A DNA stretch of 64,000 bases. Origin: Botryosphaeria dothidea (Eukaryota > Ascomycota > Dothideomycetes > Botryosphaeriales > Botryosphaeriaceae). Where the stretch lies: NCBI GenBank assembly GCA_011503125.2, contig WWBZ02000033.1, forward strand, positions 1,612,001-1,676,000, in the 5' to 3' direction. Each line of letters begins with the position of its first letter. Positions within the stretch are counted from its first letter, which is position 1. The translations under genes were made by a program, and so were the position numbers. This document shows positions 56,043 to 64,000 of the stretch, in pieces. A model generated the notes under the pieces. The model searched no databases. It was not told the DNA's origin and worked only from the letters and a program-made list of their open reading frames with translations.

Positions 56043-56628
56043 ATGTCCGCAAACGCCCAAGGCGACCTCGACACCAAGAAGGCCGTCGTCCAGGACGATG
56101 CTTCCAAGGACCAGCAGAAGCCTGCAACCGCGCTGGAGGAGGATGACGAGTTTGAGGATTTCCCCGTTGAAGGTGAGTTAGGAAGAGCCGCAACGTTCGG
56201 CCGATCACTCAACCGCCTGCCCGCCTGCCCACCTGCCTCTCCCGCCCGTGTGGCTGCCGTGTCAAGTTGCGCGGAATAGCCTGCTTTTCGTCTATGACAT
56301 CCGCTCCTGATACATCATCTGCTTTTTACTACATTTGTCGTGGCTTTGACGGTTACGCACCTCAAAACAACTACCCCACCTATTCCGTTGTCTCCAAGGA
56401 CCAGATAGCCGCCACACCTTTCCAACACCAAAGACCACGACTCATATATTCATCAGAATGAAAAACTAACATATTTCTTGTCCACCAGACTGGGAACAAG
56501 ATGACACCGAGCTGCCCGCCTCAAACACGCACTTGTGGGAGGAAAGCTGGGACGACGATGACACTAGCGAGGACTTCTCTGCACAGCTGAAGGAGGAACT
56601 TAAGAAGGTTGAGTCGAAGCGTGGTTGA
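56043..56628 (+). CDS. SEM1: SEM1/DSS1, 26S proteasome lid subunit
   Basis: Two exons, 56043..56172 and 56489..56628, encode 89 residues. The intron (316 nt, GTGAGT...CCAG, phase 1) is long for this genome. The protein is very acidic: EEDDEFEDFPVEDWEQDD, then the typical WEESWDDDDTSEDFS and a C-terminal helix (AQLKEELKKVESKRG). These two acidic/aromatic blocks are the conserved ubiquitin- and partner-binding segments of the DSS1/Sem1 family. Sem1 is a lid subunit of the 26S proteasome and part of the TREX-2 mRNA export complex and other PCI complexes (established knowledge). Length matches the family. The ATG at 56043 has a TCATG context; earlier ATGs in the leader are out of frame. It converges with PGK, 500 bp away. 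Confidence 0.95.
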
Positions 56629-57128
56629 AGAAAAGCAGACCTTTGGTTCGAAAACGAAATGGGTGTGACCGGTCACGAGGCTATTATATCGTGATGGAGA
56701 TAAAGAATAAGCGTTTGGCATGATGAACGACGGAATGCATGGCGTTTTTGATCGGAATACTGGTTGACAGGCGTTGTCACGTCTTCATGTGCTCTTGCTC
56801 CACTGAAAAGACGGCCGCTGGTCAGACGAGGGCATAAGCATTGAGGTGTGTCAAAGAAACGGCACTGTGTCATACGTTTGAAGCCTGTCATGAAAGCCAG
56901 CATTTTCGGCTCATGTTTAATAGACGGGCCGGGTAGACCAAACACCAATGACCATACAACTTCTCGCTCATGGAAAATGTCTCAAGATATCTTATTGTCA
57001 TCATTTACATTACAAGAAAAAACCCTCAGGTTTTCCACCCCGTTCGTCATCAGAGCCTGGAGCTCCCTTTATTTTTATGCCATCCAGAATCAGAGCCGTG
57101 ACGGCACTTAGAAAGATCATTACAACAT
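56629..57128. other. Convergent 3' spacer SEM1/PGK
   Basis: 500 bp, A/T-rich, holding both 3' UTRs. No further gene visible. Confidence 0.6.
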
Positions 57129-58495
57129 TTACTTACTCGACAGAGCAACAACACCGGGCAGGGCCTTGCCCTCCAGAAGCTCCAGGGAAGCACCACCACC
57201 GGTCGAGACGTGGCTCAGCTTGTCCTCGACACCGTACTTGGCGGCAACGGTGGCAGTGTCACCACCACCGATGATGACGATCTTGCCGGACTGAGCGGCG
57301 TCGACGGCCTTGTCGAGGGTGGCCTTGGTGCCGCTGGCGAACTTCTCAAACTCGAACACACCGGCGGGACCGTTCCAGAGGATAGTCTTGGCCTCGTCGA
57401 TGGCCTCGTTGTAAAGCTTTACCGACTTCTCACCGCAGTCGAGACCCATCCAGCCGTCGGGGATGCCATCGGCGTCGGTGGCATAGCCGGTGGCAGCGTC
57501 CTTATCGAACTTGTCGGCGGTGATGAAGTCGACGGGCAGGACAAGCTTGACGTTGTTCTTCTTGGCCTTCTCGACCAGGGCGGGGACGGTCTTAGCGCCG
57601 GCCTCATCGAAGAGCGAGTTGCCAATCTTCACATTCTCGATGGTCTTCTTGAAGGTGAAGGCCATACCACCGCAGATGACGATGGTGTTGACTTTGTCAA
57701 GCAGATTGTCGATGAGCTGGATCTTGTCCGAAACCTTCGCACCACCGAGGATGGCGAGGAAGGGACGCTGAGGGTTCTCGAGAGCCTTGGCGAAGTACTC
57801 GAGCTCCTTCTTCATGAGGAAACCAGCCGCCTTCTGGGGGAGCTGGCAGCCGACCATGGAGCTGTGGGCACGGTGGGCAGTACCAAAAGCGTCGTCTGGA
57901 CTGGTGTTAGCCACAAATGAATGGGACTGCAAGCCCTTGAGGTCAACTTACTGATGTAGACATCACCGAGCTTGGTGAGGCCCTTGCGGAACTCCTCAAC
58001 GGCGGTGGGGTCAGCCTTGACCTTCTTGCCGTCGGCACCCTTAGAGCTGCCCTCCTCCTCAGCGTGGAAACGCAGGTTCTCCAGGAGAACGATCTGGCCG
58101 TCAGTGGCCTTGTTGACGGCCTCCTCGGCCTCGGGGCCAACGCAGTCGCTGGCGAAAACGACGCTGCGGCCCAGGAGCTTCTCGAGCTCGCCAGCAACGG
58201 GCTTCAGGCTGTACTTCTCGTTCTTCTTGCCGTCGGGGCGGCCAAGGTGAGACATCAGAACAACAGCCTTGGCGCCATTGTCGATGGCGTACTTGATGGT
58301 GGGCAGAGCACCGACGATACGCTGGTTGTTGGTGATCTTCTTCTCCGAGTCGAGGGGAACGTTGAAGTCGACCTTTGCACACAGTTAGTCGGTGAATTGC
58401 ACAGAATCATTGCATGTAGGTATACATACGCGGATCAGGACACGCTTGCCCTTAAGGTCGACGTCGGTGATGGCGAGCTTGCTGGAGAGCGACAT
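57129..58495 (-). CDS. pgkA: Phosphoglycerate kinase
   Basis: Three exons, 58495..58430, 58372..57952 and 57895..57129, encode 417 residues, the standard fungal length; introns 57 and 56 nt. The enzyme transfers phosphate from 1,3-bisphosphoglycerate to ADP in glycolysis, in the cytosol. Motifs: RVDFNVPLD at the first exon joint, [33 protein letters not shown] at the second joint, [48 protein letters not shown] (372-379) and STGGGAS (393-399). All substrate and nucleotide loops are intact. Codon use is strongly C-ending and biased, as expected for a highly expressed gene. The start at 58495 gives the canonical [10 protein letters not shown] terminus. Confidence 0.98.
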
Positions 58496-60716
58496 GGTGG
58501 GGTTTGCTGGAGGAGTCTGCGCAGAGAGTCAGCGGCGTGCTAGAGGATCGAGAACGGCATTGCAGGTGACCGGTGGAGTGTATGAAGAGGCTAGAGACGA
58601 CTGCATGTGCAATGCGAATGTTGCATCGCCGCTCAACGACCCTCTGTGAGAGGGGAGAATCAGGCGTCCATGGAGGGGTAGCTGAGAAGGCAGGGGACGG
58701 CGGGGCAGCCCATTGCGTCGCAAACACTTGGACGCAGTAGAGCACAATGGCTGGGTGGGAGTGGGCGCACGTACCTGGGTATCTTAGGAGAGGGGTGGGT
58801 GTTGTTGAGCAGAGGAGGATTGGATGGCAGGCAGCTCAATGTTTTGTCGCTCGGCGCGGCGGGGTCTTAAATGTGGTGGGGCTTCACGGGCTTCGAGTGA
58901 GGTGACGCACCACCCAACGCTGCGCACTGGGCATTCCCGGTCCGCCTCTCACGACAGCATTCGAGATAGCATTGAAATCGGATGACTCGCCCCTCCAAAG
59001 TCTCAGCACGCTCTCCACCATGCAGCCTTGTATCTACCAAAAACACCGCATTCCCACCTCGCGGGCCCTGCCGAAATGCTGAGGCCTGTCTGCGACTCCT
59101 GCCATGCCCGTCAACTCCCGGCCTGCAGCTGACGGCGCCGCGGTACCGTCTCCTAGCGTGACAGCTGCGGCATCCCGAGCATCCCGGATGGCATCCTCCT
59201 TCACCTGAGAGCAAGAAATAAAGCCCTCATCACCCGTCCGCAGCGTGTCGCGCTTATCTTGCTTCGACTCGCTTCGCGCCCCTTCCGCCTCACCATCTTG
59301 TCCAGCTCCATCAATCCTGAAACTCCAAGCCGACCTCACTGACGCCTCGTTTCGCCCTGCGATCGCCGTATGCAAGAGATCTCCGATTCCCCTTGCGGCG
59401 CGTAAGGCTTAGAAAGAGGTGGCCGGTAGCGGAGCGCCTTGAGTGGGCTGTCACCTCATGCGGGCCGATGTTAAGATAAAGGATGCCACCGCCATGACGA
59501 CCTTCGACCCCTTCTCCCGCAGCTAGTATGCTTTCGTGTATACTCCAAGATGGACTCTGCAAAGGTTCTTGAGCGTGGATGACCGAGGCCGAGCTGCCAA
59601 CCACCGGAGAAACGGCTTGCCCATCACGTGTGGTCCGCCGGACCGGCAACTCCGCCAGCTTCGCCGCATTTCCGGCATCATCATCGTCTGCAAGCAGCTT
59701 TTGAAAGAGCAAGATCGTCGAGAACTCGACGTTAAACGGACACTTGCAGATAAGATGTCGTTCGGCGAACGAGGGTAGCAGGAAATCATGTGCTAGTGAA
59801 ATGAATCCGCGACGGCATCATCGATTGGCTTACAGTTCCCGAAAGGCTACGTCCGGGAATCCGGATTTTCGCCCGAGTTCAGCAACATGGAATGTACAAA
59901 CAACTACCGCAGGACCATTCTCTTCGGCGTCTACTCTTCTGCGAGAGTATGGCCCATTCGGCTGACATTCTGTAGATGCTTTCTAACTAAGTGTAGTACT
60001 GACATATCTACTTTCTTATGATCCTCAACTCACCGTTCGAAGGTGGTTTATGTCTCTTCGGGCTCCAGGACATAGGCCCTCTGGCTCCAAGCGGAAAAGT
60101 TCTCGGTGGCTCACTGGTTGCCCCCAGTCGCAATGGGACACGCCTTGGAGGGTGCAATTGAGCCTCCATGTCCACCAAAGGATATCCCATGAGCACACTT
60201 CAAACACCTCTGTTGCTCTTATAGTTCTGATTTTGCGATCATTTAATGACTCCCGGGTACTTCTGGGCTTCATGGTTCATTTGACGTAGGGTTCAGCCAG
60301 ATATATGCGTAAGTCACATGCAACGCTCCAAGATGTTAATTCGCTTAAAGTTGTCGCCTCTCTCTAGCCATGAATTTGAAATTTCTCAACCTTGTCGAAT
60401 ATTCACCAAGTTTCCAATCACTTGGTCTTTCATATTACCTTTCACCTGGTCAGGAGGCGGGAACGGCTTCAAAGAAAAAGTCAGGTTCACATACTCGTAG
60501 CTCATACTGCATACTTCCTCTTGTCACTATAACCCCCGCAGCGCTTAATTACCACCTTCTTTTCCTAGACCTCAAAGTACAATATTCTTTTCTATAGTCT
60601 TCAACGCCACGTCCGAATCGCTCCCTCGCCAATCGATTCAAATCGCCTTCTGCAAATCCAGAGGTCTTCTTCACTCTCATATCTACTTTTCGTTCTCATA
60701 TACACTCTCTCATGCC
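58496..60716. other. PGK promoter and gene-poor spacer
   Basis: The PGK promoter and leader occupy the left part. A minus-strand frame at 59311-59712 has an orderly start (LFQKLLADDDDAGNAAKLAEL) but no recognised domain or partner exon, and I do not call it. The right part is A/T-rich with nothing evident. Confidence 0.45.
58517..58774 (-). other. Possible 5'-UTR intron of PGK
   Basis: A GTACGT donor follows CCCAG at 58774 and a GCGCAG acceptor lies 21 bp before the ATG. A leader intron would be plausible for a strongly expressed glycolytic gene, but there is no frame evidence to test it. Confidence 0.35.
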
Positions 60717-61211
60717 ATGTACCACTCACAGATTCAAGAATGGTGTGCATGCCGCCACCGGAAAGAATATGTACTATGCGATGACGCCTCCACACGCTAT
60801 CAACCAGGTCACATTCAGGCATTCGACGTCTCCTTCGATCCGGGCCTCTGCCATACATGTCAGGCGGTTCAGTTCCGGACAGCCCAGTCCTCGGCGGCTC
60901 AGGCGATGGCGGCTCAATCCGTAGCGACTCAGGGTATGACGGCTCAGGGTATAACCGCTGAGCAAAGGCTCGTACTCGCTAGTCCGAGACTGTTTGAGCT
61001 GAACGACTCAGAATATAAGCCAGATAGACAGGACGACCCTCTTGCCAGCAGCATCCGGAGGAGTGACTCGCCTGTTGCACAGGACAGCCAAAACGAATCA
61101 ACCGCCAAACTAAATGGGCAGGGGAACTCATCCAACGAACTGTTCGGGCAGAATAACCTTTTCAACGGACTTTCTGAGCAGAACGGATCATCCACTGTGC
61201 AGAATGGATAG
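60717..61211 (+). CDS. Small Cys/His-motif protein with pentapeptide and Gln/Asn repeats, hypothetical
   Basis: 164 codons. Residues 8-50 contain CACRHRKEYVLC and, further on, CHTC, a spacing that could bind zinc. Residues 60-84 are five pentapeptides of the form (A/T)-(A/T)-(Q/E)-x-x (AAQAM, AAQSV, ATQGM, TAQGI, then a diverged unit), encoded by four near-perfect 15-bp repeats. The tail is Asn/Gln/Gly/Ser-rich (GQNNLFNGLSEQNG). The mixture of ordered and repeat segments in one frame favours coding, but no introns, TATA element or family support it, and the start is uncertain. Confidence 0.38.
   Translation: MYHSQIQEWCACRHRKEYVLCDDASTRYQPGHIQAFDVSFDPGLCHTCQAVQFRTAQSSAAQAMAAQSVATQGMTAQGITAEQRLVLASPRLFELNDSEYKPDRQDDPLASSIRRSDSPVAQDSQNESTAKLNGQGNSSNELFGQNNLFNGLSEQNGSSTVQNG
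60894..60953 (+). repeat. Four 15-bp tandem repeats
   Basis: Units start GCGGCTCAG, GCGGCTCAA, GCGACTCAG and ACGGCTCAG; they are in frame with the open frame 60717-61211. Confidence 0.8.
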
Positions 61212-62497
61212 AACAGTTTCAACTTTGGATCTCAGAGATGGAACGGCCCGTCAATGTGATCGACCAGTCACAGCAGCGGATCTACCAGATCAGCTCGGGC
61301 CATGTGTGGCCCAGCTCCACAGACACAACATGAATCTCTCCAACATGAAGGGCCCATTCCGTAGAGTGAATTGCTAAAGAAAATGAAAAGTGGAAAGCTT
61401 TTTTTTTTAGAACAAAAAAAGGAAGCCCTACGGTCCAAATCCCGCCGCAACCGTCAGTCTACGACACTCATACACGGACCTGGTTTGGAAGCTTAGTGCG
61501 CTCCTTCGTTTCTAAAAATAGAAAAGGAAGAGACAGCGGTGAGGACGATGAAGAAGACCATGACCTAGACGGTAGTCATTAGCATCCGCTTAGAAGCTGT
61601 ACCGGCGGCAGGAGCTGACTACGCGAAGAGGCTCTTGGTTGAACTGCCAAGGTCGGTTGCCAGGTGGGGCTGCTTAGCGGAGCAGCTCATTTACTGATGC
61701 GAGCAGCCAAGGCCGTGGTGGAAACAAAGATCAACGCCGTGAGCAACGCTGCTACCGGAAGTGTCGGAGGTTGTGATCGATCGATACGCTGCCGTTTCCT
61801 CAGTCACCTCGGTCACCCGGTTTGTCAGGCTTCCGATCGATTCCAGAGAGCTTCCTCTAGTTTAGGAAGAAGTATTACGACATCATACAGAGACAAAATT
61901 CAATGCGATTTTAACTTCAAGCCCCCCAAGAGTGATTGATAAACGGTTCGGCCGTAGGTCGAATCAACGACCCAGGCCTACATCCGCCGGGGCTTCGGTG
62001 ATTACCCGGCTACCGCGGAATGTTACTTCATGTACCGTGCTGGCCATATCACCTACAACTGCCATTGAGAGACGCTCTCACAGTCTGAGTCTATATGTGT
62101 TAACTTAAGTACTCTGCCAGATACATTCCTGTATGAACAAGAAACGGATCTATAATTGAACATTGAATTTTCGTTATCAGTCAGGGGTGCTTGTGTAGAA
62201 CCCTTTCACATCCACCGGGGGAGATAGACTGTAGAGAGAGAGACAATTGTCTCAATAGAAGATGAGACTCTCTGCACAAAGGGAGCTTGCCTGGGAACAT
62301 CCCGCATTGATCCACACACTTGCCAGTAGTGTCTTCACAACAAACAAAATATCCCCCATTCCTGACCAACGAGCTCAACTCTCAAATTCTCCAGTCCGAA
62401 GCCGGTCAAAAGCTCACCTCCGTGCCATCATCTCATCCACACCATCCACCAGAGACCTAACTTCCTCTCCCTGCCACCCACCCACATAACCCCAAAG
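61212..62497. other. Gene-poor spacer
   Basis: Short frames only; mixed composition. No gene or repeat evident. Confidence 0.5.
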
Positions 62498-62662
62498 ATG
62501 TGCGGGATCTGCTATGTGAGATCCACCTGCGGCCACATCCACGAAGACGACCGCTGCAGCCTGCGCATCCCAGAGCCGCTGCTAGACCGCAACATGCTCC
62601 GCGCACGCGCGACCCCACACCGAAGCACCGCTGGGTCTTCCGTTACAACTACGTGTCAGTAA
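62498..62662 (+). CDS. Possible 54-residue CGH-type microprotein
   Basis: The frame begins MCGICYVRSTCGHIHEDDRC. The pattern C-x2-C-x5-C-G-H followed by a later C resembles small fungal Cys/His proteins whose chain starts M-C. The ATG has an AAAGATG context. The remaining residues are basic and featureless, and the true gene may have another exon. Low confidence. Confidence 0.28.
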   Translation: MCGICYVRSTCGHIHEDDRCSLRIPEPLLDRNMLRARATPHRSTAGSSVTTTCQ

Positions 62663-63070
62663 AGCGAGCCTCCGCTGCGGCGGGGGTGGTTCAGCTGATG
62701 AAAACTGCTGGTAGTCGGGTCCAGCCGGTCCCAGATCTCGCGTGGTTTGCGCCGAACGCTTGGTTCACCGAAGGGTTGATGGAAAAGAGGTGATTTGTAG
62801 AATGGCGTTATTTTGATTACTCTATTATCAGACATCTACCTTTATGCCTCGTCTTCCTCCATCTCCGCCAATAGAGCTCAAGAGTGATTATCGTGACTTC
62901 CTCTACCTATAACAAATGCATAAAACCAACTCCATCGCGCAATGCATGCTGTGCCGCTCTAAATGAAAACCAGATTAAAAAAGGATCGAAAGGCCAGAAA
63001 ACGCGCTGGACATGCAAAGCCGGGAGAGCCCATCAAGAGCCGGCGGGAGAGACGCTCAAAAAAAATCAAA
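62663..63070. other. Spacer, 3' flank of the last gene
   Basis: 408 bp, nothing recognised. Confidence 0.45.
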
Positions 63071-64000
63071 TCAGTCGACATCGAGTCCGACCCCGGGGAT
63101 CCCTCTGCTCTCGCTCAGAATCTCCCTCTCTAGCTTCTCCTTCTCACTCTCCTTCTTCTTCCCGGCAGCCGCTCCCCCACCGACGTGGACCCACTTCCTC
63201 AGCAGGCCTTCCATCAGCCGCACCTTTCCACCACCATGATGCTGCTCTCTTCCCTCCCAAAACTCCTCGTACGACATACTCCGGCCGCTCGTATCCAACC
63301 ATCCCTCATGCCCGACCCGCGGCGGCGCCCATCTGCCAGGGACGTACGACTCAGCGGCGGAGCGCTTGAAATCGCGCTGCTTGCGGCCCCTCTCACCGAG
63401 GGGGCCCCAAAGGCGCTGGGTAATGACCATCTCCCTGCTCTTCTGCCTCTCCCTATCCTCTTCATCCGCCTCCGCCTCCGCCTCAGCAAAATCCCCCCAA
63501 AACTCCGCGCCCTCCTTGAACCCCACGACCTTCCCGACGCCCCTCCCGCTCTTCGTCCGCGTCTCGACGCCCTCGTACGGAGCGGAGCAGCTCGTCTCCC
63601 ATGCCGTGTTCGCGACCGCCACGCGCGCCGCCCGCACCCCCTTCGCCGCCGCGACCGTCAGGCTGTGGCGCGGCCCGTAGATGCCGGCGACCTTGCGCAT
63701 CTGCTGGATGCACTCCTGCAGCTTGGCGCACGCGGGGCAGTGGCTGGGCGCGCCCTTTTCGGCGTTGCCGACGAAGGACGAGCGGCGCTGCGGGATCGAC
63801 GGTCTGGTCGGGATGACGACGGGGGTGGACTTCGTGATGGGCGGCGTGGGCGGGAAGGAAGTTGGGGGGCTTTCGCGGATGGGCGAGGCGGGCGTGAGGG
63901 TGAAGGTGGGGACGTCTGATTGAGCGTTGCCGTCGCACGTGTTTGGTGCGCTTGGCAACGTCGGCGGTGGAGTGGGTGGTGGCGTTGGTTCGGCGAAGGG
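63071..64000 (-). CDS. Conserved hypothetical protein, 5' end beyond window
   Basis: Open from the right edge to a stop at 63071, at least 309 residues; the start codon lies outside. The visible N-terminal part is Pro-rich (PTPPPTPPPTLP, then SFPPTPPITKSTP). It is followed by HCPACAKLQECIQQM, a Cys-containing helix, and AAKGVRAARVAVANTAWETSCSAPYEGVETRTKSGRGV. The C-terminal half is charged and helical (EAEAEADEEDRERQKSREM), then WGPLGERGRKQRDFKRSAAESYVPGRWAPPR, which looks conserved. No recognised catalytic motif is present. I do not recognise the family; a scaffold or adaptor role is only a guess. Confidence 0.72.
   Translation of the reverse strand, partial: PFAEPTPPPTPPPTLPSAPNTCDGNAQSDVPTFTLTPASPIRESPPTSFPPTPPITKSTPVVIPTRPSIPQRRSSFVGNAEKGAPSHCPACAKLQECIQQMRKVAGIYGPRHSLTVAAAKGVRAARVAVANTAWETSCSAPYEGVETRTKSGRGVGKVVGFKEGAEFWGDFAEAEAEADEEDRERQKSREMVITQRLWGPLGERGRKQRDFKRSAAESYVPGRWAPPRVGHEGWLDTSGRSMSYEEFWEGREQHHGGGKVRLMEGLLRKWVHVGGGAAAGKKKESEKEKLEREILSESRGIPGVGLDVD

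Noticed and set aside
1..64000. tRNA, rRNA, CRISPR, phage or bacterial insertion sequences
   Set aside because: No convincing cloverleaf with T-loop consensus, no rRNA-like segment, no spaced repeats, and the gene structure is eukaryotic throughout. A tRNAscan or Infernal run would be decisive for RNA genes.

Overview
The window looks like nuclear DNA of a filamentous ascomycete (Pezizomycotina), probably a dothideomycete-type plant-associated or saprotrophic mould. The clues are short introns (about 50-130 nt, two longer than 300 nt) with GTAAGT/GTGAGT-like donors and CTAAC/CTGAC branch sites, one gene per promoter on both strands, and a typical gene set: cerato-platanin, ascomycete laccase, a FarA/CTF1-type Zn2Cys6 regulator, IML2, ATP10, SEM1 and PGK. 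I see no operons, CRISPR arrays, rRNA or convincing tRNA genes. Species-level placement cannot be made from reading alone. All exon joins were inferred by hand from splice signals, frame continuity and recalled family sequences.

Layout. 0-9 kb: ATP10 (mitochondrial F1Fo assembly), a secreted cerato-platanin, then two divergent genes (4.6-6.4 kb minus, 7.4-8.7 kb plus) that share a homologous domain and a nearly coincident intron. 8.7-17.2 kb: 8.5 kb in which I find no convincing gene, only small repeats and scattered short open frames. 17.2-23.1 kb: a secreted Ser/Thr-rich protein divergent from a six-exon laccase. 24-31 kb: one 2331-residue coiled-coil protein. 33.6-38.1 kb: three minus-strand genes carrying low-complexity regions (a GH16 glucanase-like protein with a Gln/Pro/Tyr-rich head, an RGG-box protein, an Asn/Gln/His/Arg-rich protein). 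39.2-47.7 kb: a four-exon acyl-CoA dehydrogenase and, 3.5 kb further on, a FarA/CTF1-like activator. 49.5-52.1 kb: a ten-exon secreted FAD-linked oxidoreductase and a 63-residue Cys-rich microprotein. 52.8-58.5 kb: IML2 (six exons) divergent from SEM1/DSS1, which converges on phosphoglycerate kinase. 58.5-64 kb: gene-poor DNA with two doubtful small Cys-containing proteins and the 3' part of a conserved hypothetical gene running off the right edge.

How the parts relate. Most genes are independent housekeeping or secreted functions. Functional links I can argue for are the FarA-like regulator with the nearby acyl-CoA dehydrogenase (fatty-acid catabolism), the paired paralogous-domain genes at 4.6-8.7 kb, the run of low-complexity proteins at 33-38 kb, and a secreted set (cerato-platanin, laccase, FAD oxidase, Ser/Thr-rich protein) suited to plant or surface interaction. 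The most unusual items are the domain-sharing divergent pair, the Cys-rich microprotein, two microexons of 17 and 18 nt, and a perfect 11-residue (hendecad) repeat array in the giant coiled-coil protein.
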